Shown here: one piece after another, positions 19,865-31,495 of the stretch
Layout of the letters: the number at the start of each line of letters is the position of its first letter
Position numbering within the stretch: position 1 is the stretch's first letter
Origin: Schizophyllum amplum
Taxonomy: Eukaryota; Basidiomycota; Agaricomycetes; Agaricales; Schizophyllaceae
Direction: 5' to 3'
DNA: 64,000 bases
Assembly: GCA_007026445.1 (NCBI GenBank)
Contig: VDMD01000088.1
Coordinates: forward strand, 39,920 to 103,919
The notes under the pieces: generated by a model
Database searches by the model: none
Told to the model about the DNA's origin: nothing
Seen by the model: only the letters and a program-made list of their open reading frames with translations
Position numbers and translations under genes: made by a program

Positions 19865-22800
19865 GTAGGTAATTGTTATTCGGGCGGTGTCCCTGAACAG
19901 AGACGACCCTATCCGCACTGTAGACCTCGAGCAGCAATCTAGTCTGCGGAACACATGTACAACTGACGCTGTGATATCCCAACTCGGCGGCTGGGGTCGC
20001 ACGTTAGCCGTACATATGTGCAACACAGAGCAGGGGTCACACCGTCAGCCATTCGCGCACACGCCGGTACCAAGCCGGTACGACCAGGCGTTCGAGGTAC
20101 TTACGAAAGTGTGCGAATAAGGCCAATGACAGCCATGAACCCAGTCTCTGTGAAGAGAGGCCGGCCACGTGACGATCCAGTGGAATCGATACCCTCGCAT
20201 GAACAGGCCGTACACCTGCCGTACACGCCGCGGAGTCCGACCATTCGTGCCCGCACCAGTGAAATTTGTGCAGCCACCGGTGAGACGAGGGTCCGCGCGT
20301 GCGAGTGTATGGGCCTGCCGTTGCGGACGGGCATCCTTCTCTCCAAGGACTTGTGCACGTGCCACGTTCCTCCCTTTGCTCGACTTATGATATACGATAA
20401 CTTTTAGACTGACGCAGGACTGATGTTGACTTGGGATGTTCTTTCTGCCCTGTGCAGAAAAGCCGGGCAGTTCGAAGGTAAAGGCAATGTTGGTGAGTTA
20501 GGAAATGAAATGGACTAAACGAACCCCTTCATCCTCGACTCCCGCCATTTTTTTGGTAACGACCCGATCAAGTGCAACCAATCACTTTTACGTGATGCTC
20601 GGTTTCCGACCCGTACATACCGCCCCGGCCCGCAGTTTCGAATATCTGTCCGCGCTTGTCCTTTCCTTTCTTTGCTTTTGGACGTCGTCATACCGTTATA
20701 CCGAGTCGCTTGTGTTTTCTGCGGCGGACATAAGCGAGCGAGCCGTTCGGCAAGCGATTTGTTGTCGCGCGAGGTGCGTCATTCGGCAACAACCGTGACT
20801 CGTGATCGTGGGAATAGCGATCATCGTTCGGCCCGTCCACCTTGGCTCCCGCCATCGTGTTCGACCATGGACGACTCTATATCCCTGGGGCTCGCGTTGC
20901 GCTTTGCGTACGCGGGCTGACTGACCCATACCTCGCCGATTGACGACGACGGAAGCCCTCCGAAGAGGCTGTTCCGCCTATATGAACACGCAAATATTCG
21001 GTACGCGCTAATGCGCAGTCGCTCCTCTATAGAGAGATAGCAGCTAGACAGAACCGGTAGACACTCACACACACACACACAACAAACAATAACACAAATG
21101 TATTCTGTCTATATACTCTAACTCTGGGAGGAGCTGCGAGTTGCGACTTGTATTGCTTGGGGAAGATCTGAGTAGAATCGACACGCTCTAGATGCTTGAC
21201 AGCTATCGAAGATACGGCACGCTTTCTCAACTCTGACTGGGAAACTCTTATAGTGCAAAAGCAGGGCACGCCTTAGTCACACGGGTTTTGGGTTTTTACA
21301 CGCGAACGTGTGGTGGGTTGTTTATTCTGTCTCGAAGCGAGGCAGCCGGAAAACTTCTAGTGCTAGTATGTGCGCCAAAAGTCGTCCCCCAAATGCCCCA
21401 TGTTCTACGGCTTATATACGTTAGTGTTCGGAACTTCCCGATGCCTGTACAGTTGTTCTCCGCGGCTGGCTTCCGTCCCCGACGCATCGTACTCTCGTAA
21501 CCGGTACGTTCGGAGCCGTTCTGCCTAGCCAACTTCCGTCTCTCCGTGCGCTTTGGGTCGGACAGACGTGCTGTCGTTCCGCTATGGCTCGGCCGGCGGG
21601 TCAATTCTGGTGGACATAGGACATTATTCCTCGTTCCCCCAGCGCTGTCAGTCTTCTGACGATATTCCGTCAGCGTATGGCGCCTTACAGCTCGCGCCTA
21701 TTCGGCTTCATATGTTGCCGTTGTACCGTGAGCCCTTCGCCCTGACGGTCGGCCTTCGGATCCGCAAGTCGAACCGTGGGATTTTAGCACGTGACGTGTT
21801 CGTATATCCTGGTTCGATTCGCTACGCACCCGCATGTCGCTCTCCTGCTTGTACGTATATAGCTTGTTCTGCCTCGGCGTATCACACCGTTTGATGTGTA
21901 GCTCATGCTAGTCAGCCCGTTCCCCGTAGTAGACAAAGCTGATAACTGGGGCGAGTATACAATCCCACGAGAGATCTTCGATATGTTTAATCGGCGGTGA
22001 TGTACGGATCCTCAGTAGACTCGTAGGATGTGTCCAGCACTCGGTCGGAGTGGCTACCGCCTCGCGAAGGCCTCGCTACTATCTCTGGTTTGGTTTATCT
22101 CTCGGGTTCGAGCTCCCCACAGTTACAGTCCTCGCTACACGCGTCACACCGCTCGGCTTCTTCCTAGCAAGTTCTGCCTTCTTATTATATTCAGCGTTAA
22201 GCCACAAAACAAGCGTGTATACAGCGACGGCTTATTAGCGCGTCCCCGTTGAACGCGCGTCTGCGCAGTGGACAAGCAGCCATGGACATATTTCAGCTAA
22301 AATATACCTTTTCAACGTAAGTCTTCTTTGTCTACGATGTTCTGCAATAACCGGGCTTCCGTTGAGGTGCAGCCGTGAACGCGTGTCGAAATGTCGCGAC
22401 GCTGTCTCCAAATCGGGCCGACAATAGCCGGACCACGTGTCTGTTGTTCATCCGTTTTGGGTCAGTTCCCATTACGCGCTCATACTTTCCTCCGTTAACT
22501 CGTGTTTCTTGACATAGTTTTCAGTGCGAGGGATAGAGGGATGCGGAGAAGCGCTATGCGCGCACGCAGATACCGGGTGTTTAGATTCTCAAAGCAGCTG
22601 GATAAATAGAAAAGCATGTACCTTTACCGTCAGCATCCAACGTGCCGCGCCCTGCGCGCTAAGCAAATGCCCATCTGGCCTGCTTCACGCCTCGCCTCCA
22701 GCGTGATATATATTTGACGGACTCAGGGATGTCGTAGGTCTATGTTTGCTGCGTGTGCTCGCGCAGCCTATCATCGTTCAACGCGTAGGATCGGTAACTT

Positions 22801-22964
22801 GGCGCAGCATTGAATGTCCGTTATACTCAGTGGTTCTTTACCGCGGTCGTCATAGAACATGAATGATCACGTTTGCGTCTTTATCCACGCAAGCTCCTTT
22901 CTTCTGCTTTCCCCCCTCTTGTTTGCGAGATCTCTGTTGATCCGCTCGAGAGCTTCGCGAGGAT
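19865..22964. other. Gene-poor 3.1-kb stretch
   Basis: No gene could be supported on either strand. Open frames (for example 20018-20407 +, 21553-21894 +) do not chain through splice sites and carry no known motif. A (CA)n microsatellite lies at about 21062-21082. Some GTTCGA-type B-box-like strings (near 21811 and 22106) lack a tRNA fold. Old, unrecognisable transposon remains or a subfamily-specific gene remain possible. Confidence 0.4.
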
Positions 22965-24138
22965 ATGAGTGACCTTAGCGATATGGACATATCTCCTGCT
23001 CCAGGTTACGGCCGTGCTCCACCTTTGGTGCCCGCAGAGTTTGGGTCGTATGTGTCTTCGTCTTCGTCACTGCTCGAGCGCTTAGTGTTTGTAGCAGCTC
23101 TCCCGAACCAGATAACGAAAGTGGGCCGACGACATTGGATAATGTCAAGCCTCTTTCCGTGGCCGATGTCATTGACCCGTCGATTGCTGGTCGCGACACG
23201 CCATCTGTTCAGGCGCCGAATCGCCACTCGTCTCGCGGCGCGTCAACTCCGACGAGCGCCTTGAAGCTTGGAACGCACTCGCGTGGTGCCTCACCTGCTT
23301 CTCAGCTTCGTGATTTGTCTCCACTCACGGATATTGAGACCACGCCTGAAGCCGAAGGTAAGCATTCGCTACCTTATTGATCATGTTACGAGCTTTTTCC
23401 AGACCAGTCAGACAATGGATTGATTGCGACTGCCAAAAAAACCCGCAAGCCCACGACTCGATTTATGTCAACCAGGCGCTCTCTCACTAAGAAAGCCGTT
23501 GGCAAGGCCGACCTTTCGAAGTTCCAGAAGTACAAGGTCATCACCAAGTCCGGCAAGTAGGCAGTGGCAGGGGTGTAACCCCGGGTGTCGCCGTGCTGAC
23601 CCCCACCCTGACCCCGGAGGGTTTCAACCCCTGGTGTGGGGTCAGGGTTTCCGTAGGGTTGGCAGGGGTTGGGGTCAACCCCCGGGTTTTTATTCATTTT
23701 TCACTGTTTACATCCTCTATTGTATATTTAAAGTACAGATATAGAGCCCTAAGACAATGTATAGGTTCAAATATATCTAGATTGTCAAGTAACAGCACCT
23801 AAGGTACAAACAAACCTTGTGTAATGCACGTCTACGCACCCACATCTGAGTCTAGGGTTTTTCCGGGGTGCCGGGGGGTTGGACCACAGCAACCCGCACC
23901 CTGACCCCAGCGGGGTGGGGTGTGTAACCCTGCGGGGTTGCCTCAACCCCTGCCATTCCCTACCGGCAAGGAAGAGTGGTACGTCAGGGACATTATCGAC
24001 GAGCGTCGAAAGGGCCGCGGGATGGTGTATTTAGTACGTTGGGTGGGCTTTAGTGATAGATGGAACACTTGGGAGACTCGCACTACTATGGCGAAAACTC
24101 AGGCTTTGCAGGATTGGTATCGACGGGATAGGATGTAG
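22965..24138 (+). pseudogene. Chromodomain protein gene split by a transposon
   Basis: Exon 1 starts MSDLSDMDISPAPGYGRAPP. A GTATGT intron joins FGS to SSPEPDNESGPTTLDNVKP, and a GTAAGC intron near 23357-23402 joins ETTPEAE to DQSDNGLIATAKKTRKPTTR. The exon continues to SKFQKYKVITKSGK, where the frame meets TAG, the first three bases of an inserted element (23558-23962). Immediately after the right copy of the 8-bp duplication the same frame resumes as EEWYVRDIIDERRKGRG, VYLVRWVGFSDRWNTWE and ALQDWYRR, a chromodomain with the aromatic cage (Y, W, W) that reads methyl-lysine on histones, ending at 24136-24138. The N-terminal part is disordered and Ser/Thr-rich. As it stands the message would encode a chromodomain-less protein unless the element is spliced out. 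Confidence 0.8.
23558..23962. mobile_element. hAT-like non-autonomous DNA transposon (MITE), 405 bp
   Basis: Terminal inverted repeats read TAGGCAGTGGCAGGGGT (left) and TAGGGAATGGCAGGGGT (right, reverse strand), 15 of 17 matching. The element is flanked by a perfect 8-bp duplication CCGGCAAG at 23550-23557 and 23963-23970. An 8-bp duplication and TAGGG-type tips point to the hAT superfamily. The interior has no coding frame; its ends are filled with GGGGTT/AACCCC and ACCCTGACCCC motifs in both orientations (subterminal repeats), with an AT-rich middle (about 23690-23800). Confidence 0.8.
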
Positions 24139-24669
24139 GGGCTGTGTCGCTGTAAAACTGTTTACATTTCTTGATGTACTGCTCATATATTTCTTGAACG
24201 ACGTCCGTCTTCTCACTTGTGTGGCAACATCGACCAATGGCGTACATCTGAGGTTTGGGAGCGCCGGAAATCGGGGTCTAAATGCATCTGAATTAAAAAT
24301 CCCTCTGCGGCCGTGACAGGCCGCCTAAGTCGTGTTTTGTCTTCCGGTGCGTCTGTGCATTTTATCTGAGTTATCAAGGCAAGACTCGTCATGTAAGAAC
24401 CTGCGTTAGTTGCTCTGTCTTCCGCGGTGCCGCCACATCCTTGAATATCAGTTGTTAGCCTGCGTGCAATGCAAAATACGCCGGCGTTCTGGATTAGTAT
24501 CTGGATACAGTGGCAATGGGTGTACGCTCTTCCTACCTTCCATCGCGTCGTGTTTGCATCCCGACAAGTTAGCCAGGCATCGTATCGGTTTGAATGCAGT
24601 ATGTCAATTCGCGCCGATCTCTTCTTTTTCAATGGCCGGTGCCCGTGTCGTTGCCCTGTTCGACAGGAT
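24139..24669. other. Intergenic between the two chromodomain sequences
   Basis: No gene is recognised. Short frames on both strands have no motif. Confidence 0.4.
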
Positions 24670-24920
24670 ATGAAGAGACCTACATTTGGGATGAGACCCT
24701 CTGATATGCCACTGCGTACCGTGGGCCTGGTGCGGAGGGCCGACGGGCATGATGAGAGACCTACCGATCGCCTTATGGAAGAACGGCGGCGTGGGTATGG
24801 AAAGCAATATAGGGTTCGTTGGTGGGGGTGGCCCGCCAGCGCGTATTTTTGGGAGTAGATACTGCTCTACGCGATTGCGAGGCACTGGACAAATGGGAGG
24901 CGCGCTTCTCGTATGTATAA
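24670..24920 (+). pseudogene. Second chromodomain remnant, frameshifted
   Basis: The frame from 24670 encodes a chromodomain front half (ERPTDRLMEERRRGYGKQYR then VRWWGWPASAYFWE) that hits TAG right after the WE of the conserved NTWE-like motif. In another frame the expected rest of the domain follows at once (VDTALRDCEALDKWEARFSY, stop 24918-24920). A single missing base in or after the TTTTTGGGAG run near 24848-24858 explains it. It is a paralogue of the chromodomain at 23971-24138 (DERRKGRG versus EERRRGYG). It may be a decayed gene or reflect a sequencing indel. Confidence 0.6.
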
Positions 24921-25025
24921 TCTTATTGTACCGTTGGCGCGTCGCGATGATTGAGGTGTCTGTCATGGTTCACGAAAAACAAAGTCTATGGCCCTAGCCA
25001 GGTCGCGATGCGAACATGAATTTAA

Positions 25026-26250
25026 CTATATGTCTGGCCCTATCCTAAAGCGTGATTCGTCCACGACATATGAAGCCGACATGAGGGCAAGCTCGAGTGC
25101 GTCGGCATCCTTCGGGTACTGCGCGTATCTAGTGCCCACTGAGACCTCGAGTAGCACATTGTCCGGAAGAGTGCGGGCGATCCATTCCTGCCACTGAAGG
25201 GAGTGGTCGATGCCGCGCAGCTCTCGGAAGATCTTCCAAGCGTAGGAGCCGTACTTGTACGCGCGGACTGCCGTCGCCGCATGTATAGTGATTCGTATGA
25301 CCCGAAGTGCTGGTGTGTGTCGCCCAGCCAGGAAGTTCAGAACAAGATCCGCCACTCTGGTCCAGATCTCGCTAAGGTCGTTCCTGTGATCCTGCGACAT
25401 ATTTATCGAGAACCTCTCCAGCACTGGAAGTGCGTTGCGCGGCAAGGCATCTAGTGCAGTGTCAGTATATAAGCGTACCGCCACCGGAAGCCTGCGCACC
25501 AGAAGATCCCATTTTGAGCCAGTTGAACTTAGGTAGGGTCAGTTGTTCTACTGTGGGCGCGACTGTATCCAATGCGTCGCAAAGCTGGTTCCAGTCACAG
25601 AATGCCGGAAGTTGCAGGCGTTTTAGTTTCTTTGCGCGAGTTCCGATAGTGTCGGCTATGAAGGAACCGACGTCGAACGGTTGTCCTTCGCGTACGATGA
25701 GCTCCTCTAGATTGGGTAAATTCGCGGAGTCAGCTGCGATAATGTCCATGGGCGGTGCGTGAGGAAACCCCACGCGCAGTGACGTGACAGACGGTGCGAT
25801 TGCCCTAAGACCTTGATGCAAAGTGAAGGTGTAACCGACGTCGACATAGAGTCGGGCTTTCTGGAGGTTTGGAAACTTCATGAGCACCAGCGCTATGTCT
25901 GCTGAGCAAAGGCGTCGAATGTCTTTGGTTGGGGCGATCCACGAAAGATCGGTGACCTTGGGCATATCTGGAATCCCCCTAGGGGGATCGACGGAGTATA
26001 TCTGGAAGACGCGGACGAAGGCGGTGGACTCTGGAAAAATGCGTAGAAATTCGACGTCTCTGTCTCCCATCACTTTATGTGTATGAAAGAGCAGAGGTTG
26101 CGCCGCCGATCGCATGAGAAAGCTGGTCTGGCATAGATGGCGCAGCGTGATGCGATCGCAGTTGCCGACGATTGATGGGTACAAGTCAGATGGAAGGTGT
26201 ACGTGCACTGGAAACGCGTGTGAATGTCGTTGACGGTCTGTTGATATCAT
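25026..26250 (-). CDS. F-box-like/LRR family protein, copy 1
   Basis: The start at 26250 gives MISTDRQRHSHAFPVHVHLP, then an F-box-like opening (LPSDLYPSIVGNCDRITLRH and LCQTSFLMRSAAQPLLFHTH). Irregular leucine-rich repeats follow (LEELIVREGQPFDVGSF, KRLQLPAFCDWNQL, VEQLTLPKFNW). A 49-nt intron with donor GTGCGC joins KMGSS to DALPRNALPVLERFSINMSQ. The second exon ends FRIGPDI with the stop at 25026-25028. Proteins of this kind are numerous in Agaricomycetes and are thought to be SCF substrate receptors. It is clearly paralogous to the gene at 45550-46690 (REGQPFDVGSF versus HEGQPFDIGAF), including the intron position. Confidence 0.7.
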
Positions 26251-26655
26251 CCACTTACTTTTGCTTCTCGCTTTATCCGGTTCAAGGAGGCACTAGGGAG
26301 CGTTCGCGCCTTCAACGTATATAAACCAATATAATGTCTCTGCTCCTATATCGGATTGGTGCGACATGCGTGCGGGGAATGTCGTGCGATACGGCACTGG
26401 TTTAGATGACGCGAAATGCTCCGCTGTCTTCAGACACTAGGGATGTAGTTTTCAATGTCTGAGATTTTATTACTCGGATATCACCGCCATTACTACTTCC
26501 GTACTATATGGATCACCCCTACAGAGCATCTTCGGTCACCATAGGTGATTGGCGCCCTCTGCCAGGCTTTTAGTTTCCGATTCGGTATGAATCGCCGCCT
26601 CCATGTCGAGGTCGACTGTTCCCTAAGTATCCAAGCGGCGCTCTGATAATCGATG
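26251..26655. other. Intergenic, promoter side of the F-box-like gene
   Basis: About 400 bp between two minus-strand genes. No gene is seen. Confidence 0.4.
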
Positions 26656-27992
26656 TCAGGTTTGTCCATGATACTCGTCGATTGACGTACTGTATGCGGG
26701 CTTCAGCAGCTTGGCGATCGGCATAGTTTTGCATATTTCCTCCGCTACTGCGTTGGAATCTCTGGATACCCACCTGGACATAATGTTGGGAGCGAGAGCA
26801 AGCCGATGTAGAGTATGAACGTACCAGATGGGGTTGGTGCCGCAAAAGCGTACGAGTGTCTTGAACTCGTCTCTCATCGCGGTGTCGGCGAAGGTGTACG
26901 CCACCTGGTCCGGTTGTGACTCGTCCAATGGATGAGCCTTGAGATATCGACGCCTAATAATTGCGTCGGTCGCATGTGGTTCGCCGTCATCGCCCGCCGT
27001 ACGCTTGAATAGCAGTCTCCACGACTGCCACATAACCGGCTGAGTTCGGTCGACCCAATGTCTGGACAGCGATGTCAGTTGGATGCGCTTCAGTTCGATG
27101 TGCGGGTGAAGGCAAAGGCCGTCTCACCTGTCGCGACAAAGCGATATTTCCCAAGTAAAGTCATCGCCAATGTACCGATATGATGCCCCGAATTCTTGTT
27201 CGCAATCTGAGGCCTCCGTCACGTCCAGTTCCTCGACGATGTCGAACCCGCGTTGACTATACTTCACTAGAGCCGCCTGAGCGCTGGGCCGTGTGGAGTT
27301 GCGCGCGATACGCAAAGATCTTTTGTTCAAAAACATCTCGCGGGGGTAGAGAGAGATGGCACTGGAATGCGTAATCATGTTCATCACCGCCGCTGTCAAC
27401 ATTGTCATTAAAGACGTTGAGCAGCTAGCAAGTGACTCACTCGAGTGAAAGCCGAGAATAGCGTCTACAGGACTCGTGCGTGCGGTGATGATCTGGACGA
27501 TCACGTTGTCGTCCTTGGTGTTGACAAAGTTGTATGCGCCGACGATAGCCGCCGCAGCATAGTGGCCGCTTTCGTTCCTGTCCTCCGTTGTTGTTTGGTA
27601 GAGCGCAAGTGCGTCGTTGAAGTCGCTCGGTTGCCCGCGTCTCGGGCGGTACTCGTATCCAGCTCTCGTCAAGAACTCTCCTGCTACGCCTGCCAAGGTG
27701 TGCTTGACGTACACGTCCAAGTCGCCCGGCTTGAAGGACAGTCGTCCCATGAAGCGTAAAGCGAAAGATCCAGAGATGACGAGTCCAGTCTGTCTCTGTA
27801 TGTCGCGAAATTCTTCAATGTCGTGGTCGTTGTCGAAGAAGCTCTCGAGTGCGCGAGGTAAGTAGAACGCTCTGCGGTAGTAGCTTTTGACGCGACGATG
27901 TGTCTCGCGACTGGCCAGACCGTACTGCGTAATATCCCGTGGATTCAAGCATGATAGTATAGCGTCATCGCATGTGGGTGGTCTAAGGGTCA
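26656..27992 (-). CDS. F-box-like protein with a nucleotidyltransferase-fold signature, copy 1
   Basis: The recognisable part begins just after an acceptor near 27993 with CDDAILSCLNPRDITQYGLA and SRETHRRVKSYYRR, an F-box-like segment. Next comes VISGSFALRFMGRLS with GDLDVYV, the hGS...DhDh pattern of the nucleotidyltransferase fold, and EFLTRAGYEYRPRRGQPSDF. An intron (donor GTGAGT near 27440, acceptor TTGACAG) joins ILGFHS to TAVMNMITHSSAISLYPREM. A further intron (27058-27126 region) joins ISLCRDR to HWVDRTQPVMWQSWRLLFKR, and the frame ends DEYHGQT at 26656. The third acidic residue expected in active enzymes is not seen (VIVQIITAR), so activity is doubtful. A first exon upstream is missing from this call. 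The paralogue at 51065-52245 shares intron positions. Confidence 0.6.
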
Positions 27993-29166
27993 GGCGTTAG
28001 TGATGCGCAAGAATGTGGGTGTCAACAGTGGGCAGAGGACCGAGAGCGAGCGTGGTAACTGAGGGTGTGTGAAGGGAGAAAGATTGCTTACAAGAGCTTA
28101 GATTGTCTCTGCATGTCGGTACTTGGGCGGAGTGAAGTAGACTGTACCGGCTTCGTAGTTCCAATGCTTGCAATAGATATAGGGCTTGATCTTGTTAACT
28201 TTTTGCCCCTTTGCAGTCAAACGATCGGCATAGGAAATTTGCTTTCTGAATTGCACGGTCTGGAATCAGGCTTGCCGACGTATTTGACGCGTGTTGAGGG
28301 CGACTAGGCGTATTTTCCAGCGCGATAATTGGCGCGTATGTTAATCCCGACGCGTCTACAGCCTGGGCGCGTACATGTCTCGGCGCGGAACCGTGTGCAA
28401 CTTCACCCACTGGCTCGCATCCGTGTTGGTGTCCGTTCTCGCCCGTTTTCCTCGCTGCGTGGTTTGCTCCGGTCCGTGTAGGCTGTGTCTGTCTCACTGC
28501 GGTTGCGCGACGGTCTCACATATCGAGGCTCGATCTAAGTTCCGGCGCCCTTTTTGCGGCCCGCGTGCTATACCCGTACATTTGTTCCGCATATTATACT
28601 ATTAGCTCGGGTTCTGCGTGGGCGGATAGTGTAGTCTCTGTTCGCGGACACTGCCCGCATAACAGTTACCTACCTCCCTACCCGTGAGTCTCACAATTGG
28701 ATGCCCCCGGCCGAGACATTTGGTACTCTCAGGGTCTAGACATCCGGCCTCGTGAAATGTCATGCTGTACGTCGATGTTGGACTGCAGTCTGTGGGGTAC
28801 GTTGCTGCCTGGCGTTTGTTGTGAACAAGCCAGGTAGCTGGCATTCTAAAATGACGCGCGACCCGTGGAATCGCTGTACATAGTGGCTATCGGTGATCTT
28901 CATACGCTCAGGGAAGCGCAGAACTTTCATTGCGATGATTCCTTTCTTATCAACTTGACCGCGGCCCGCATGCGAGTCCAGTGGGAGGTGACCGGCCAGT
29001 GAAGTGAACATTGTAACCGCGCAATCGGCCCGCTCGAGTCTACTGACAAAGGTGACGGAGAGGAATGTCAAGTACGTGTAGAACAAAGCATGATAAGGCG
29101 AGTCCGCCATTATTTTGGGTAAGAAAGTATACAAAAGTAGTATTTAAAGCATATGACTCAGGCCGT
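27993..29166. other. Intergenic, no certain gene
   Basis: A minus-strand frame at 28760-29134 (from MADSPYHALFYTYLTFLSVT) is open for over 100 codons but has no motif and no splice-linked partner. The upstream first exon of the F-box/nucleotidyltransferase-like gene may lie in 28000-28150. Otherwise nothing is recognised. Confidence 0.35.
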
Positions 29167-30392
29167 CTAATCGTCGTTTGTTACCGCGTCCTCTACGACG
29201 TCGATGGAAAGACGTCTGCTTCTCTTGGGGGGTGTGGTGAGCGCGCCGACGAAAGTGGTGCTGCCTCGCTTGAGCGTCGGAGTCGTCACGAATGTCGTCT
29301 TCGGGTTGAAGTGAAAGTTCTCGAACATCGATGTTGTGTGAGCCTCCTGTCGGGCGCTGTTTAGCAATCGAACAAAGGGTCTGAGGAGCAGCTCACCTCG
29401 GTTAGGCTCGTGTCCATAACCGCAATAGCGCGAAGAACATGTAACACCTTCCACTTCGACTCGCTCTGACGGGGGAGCGGGACCAAGCAGAAGGCCATTT
29501 TGCACGTCACAATGTCACCTACTTTGACGGCGGCTGGCGAGCAAGGGATGTATCTGGATTGTATGGTGAGCTCGGGTGGTTTGTGGCGACCAATGTTCGT
29601 ACCTCGACTTCGCCGCCTTGGGATCCTGGACGTACATGACGTAGGCGACTTCGTTGTCGGAGGTGTGTACAAAAGCGGGCGACGACAACGCGGCGAGGTA
29701 GCCGCAGGGGTCGACATTGGTACTGAATGGAATGGCCTGCGTCTGGTCGACGTCCCGTCCGCTGGAAAAGTATCGGTTGCTGATGTCGATCGATCCTTCG
29801 TCCTCTTCCGACAGATTGTCAGCGGCCTGAACGTTGCCCGTGACTGAGCGAACAAAGACGTCGCGAACAGCCTTGACGTCCTGAAGAGCGTTTGCAAAAT
29901 GAGGTGAGTCCAGGCCAGTGAGCTTGATCGACTGTCGGATGTAGCGAGCCTTGTCGCGGCCGGTGCTGTGAGATGGATAGCGTCAGATATTGTAGTATGG
30001 CGGATGGTCCCCACTCACGGAATGCGGTCTTCGATGGGCGGGAGGTCTGAATTCAGAACGACGCCGGTGATCTCGACGACGAGTTCAGAAACACCGTCGC
30101 ACTCCTCTACAGCGACTCTTGATCGTCCACGGTCCGCGCCAACGACTTGCACACGGGCGTGTGCGGCAGAACGCTTCAGATGTCCGTCAGTACAACGTGG
30201 TGGACGTATGATCTCGTTACTCACAGTAAACATGACACCCAACGTGTCGTCTGGAGCGGTAAGGTTGCGGGACTTAGAGACCCATTCTAAGCGCTCCTCT
30301 GCGTAGCGTTTCGTGAGTCGGATTGTCCAAGAGATCGGATTCAAGACTCACTAGCGGCGTCGATATCGTAGGACTTTGGGAAGGTAGACATG
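29167..30392 (-). CDS. Uncharacterised multi-exon protein
   Basis: I do not recognise this protein but the exon chain is good. ATG at 30392 gives MSTFPKSYDIDAA. A GTGAGT intron leads to KERLEWVSKSRNLTAPDDTL, another GTGAGT intron to RSAAHARVQVVGADRGRSRV and VVEITGVVLNSDLPPIEDRI. Later exons encode GRDKARYIRQSIKLTGLDSP, an acidic linker, VAYVMYVQDPKAAK, then GDIVTCKMAFCLVPLPRQ with WKVLHVLRAIAVMD. The last exon (MFENFHFNPKTTFVTTPTLK ... PPKRSRRLSIDVVEDAV) ends at 29167 with a basic nuclear-localisation-like KRSRR. No catalytic motif is evident. It is divergent from the gene at 32048 across a duplicated intergenic region. Confidence 0.6.
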
Positions 30393-30439
30393 ATAGAGTG
30401 GATAGTGAACGTTCTATCGTATCGAACACTGCGCCATAT

Positions 30440-31495
30440 ATACTGCGCCATACTCTACTGTCAGGACTCAGTATTGGTACGAGCACAAGCGGCACGGACA
30501 TAATGATTCCGTCAATGCCTTCCGCGCCAATCACAGGCATGCGCTCACGCCGACGACGTTCGTCGTCCAATCTAGTTCGCTGGTCTGGCCAGACCTGTGT
30601 ACCCGCGCAGATGTGAATGATCGAGAGGTGGAATATGAGACAGACCGTGCGCCTTTCCGACAGACGACGGCCGGATTGAAACATTCCGCTAAACTGTTCC
30701 GCGCCAATCACGGGCATGCGTTCGCGTTGACCAGTCCGTCGTCCAATGTAGTTCGCTGAACTGGCCAGACGCGTGTACCCGCGCGGATCTCAATTGCTGT
30801 GTGGTGGAAAGTGAGACAGACCGTGCGCGTATTCACCTACCGACTCTTTGACAGGTTGCTTTCTTGCGCCGCGCCTCAAATGGAATGATTCCATAGGCTG
30901 AGCGATTCCGCCTGGTCTGTCTCGGTACAAGAGACATGTTCGGAGGCAAGGTGTGATGCGTTGCACTATGCGCGCCTGCCGTACTCTTCTGTCAGAATTC
31001 AATATTGGTGTGAGCACAAGCGGCAGACGAACATAGTTATTCCGTTAATGCCTTGCGCGCCGATCACAGTCATGCGCTCACGCCGATGACGTCCGTCGTC
31101 CAATCTGGTTCGCTGGTCTTGCCAGACCTGTGTACCCGCGCAGATGTAAATGACCGAGAGGTGGAATCTGAGACAGCCCGTGCGCCTTTCCAATGGCGAC
31201 GGCCGGATAGAAACATTCCGCTAAACTGTTCCGCGCCAATCACGGGCATGCGTTCGCGTTGACGCGGTCCGTCGTCCAATGTAGTTCGCTGAACTGGCCA
31301 GACGCGTGTACCCGCGCGGATCTCAATTGCTGTGTGGTGGAAAGTGAGACAGACCGTGCGCGTATTCATCTACCGACTCTCTGACAGGCTGCTTTCCTGC
31401 GCCGCTTCTCAAATGTAATGATCCGATAGGTTGAACGAATCCGGCTGGTCTGTCTCGGTACAACGGACATATTTGGAGGCGAGGTATGATCCATG
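30440..31495. repeat. Tandem duplication of a ~531-bp unit with nested sub-repeats
   Basis: Unit 1 (about 30440-30970) and unit 2 (about 30971-31495) are collinear with an offset of 531-533 bp, sharing blocks such as CTGGTCTGTCTCGGTACAA (30912 and 31445). Each unit contains two diverged copies of a ~190-bp block beginning CCGCGCCAATCAC and containing GTCGTCCAAT and CCAGAC.TGTGTACCCGCG. It lies directly upstream of the minus-strand gene starting at 30392. Open frames in it are by-products of the repetition. Confidence 0.85.

Noticed and set aside
22020..22260. Possible tRNA near GGGTTCGAGCTCC
   Set aside because: Only a B-box-like string is present; no acceptor, D or anticodon stems could be folded around it.
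23575..23690. Telomere-like G/C-rich repeats
   Set aside because: The GGGGTT and ACCCC strings are subterminal repeats of a transposon with inverted ends and an 8-bp target duplication; no TTAGGG array is present.
30500..31400. Open frames on both strands in the duplicated region
   Set aside because: They arise from the repeat units, differ between copies and have no splice or domain support.
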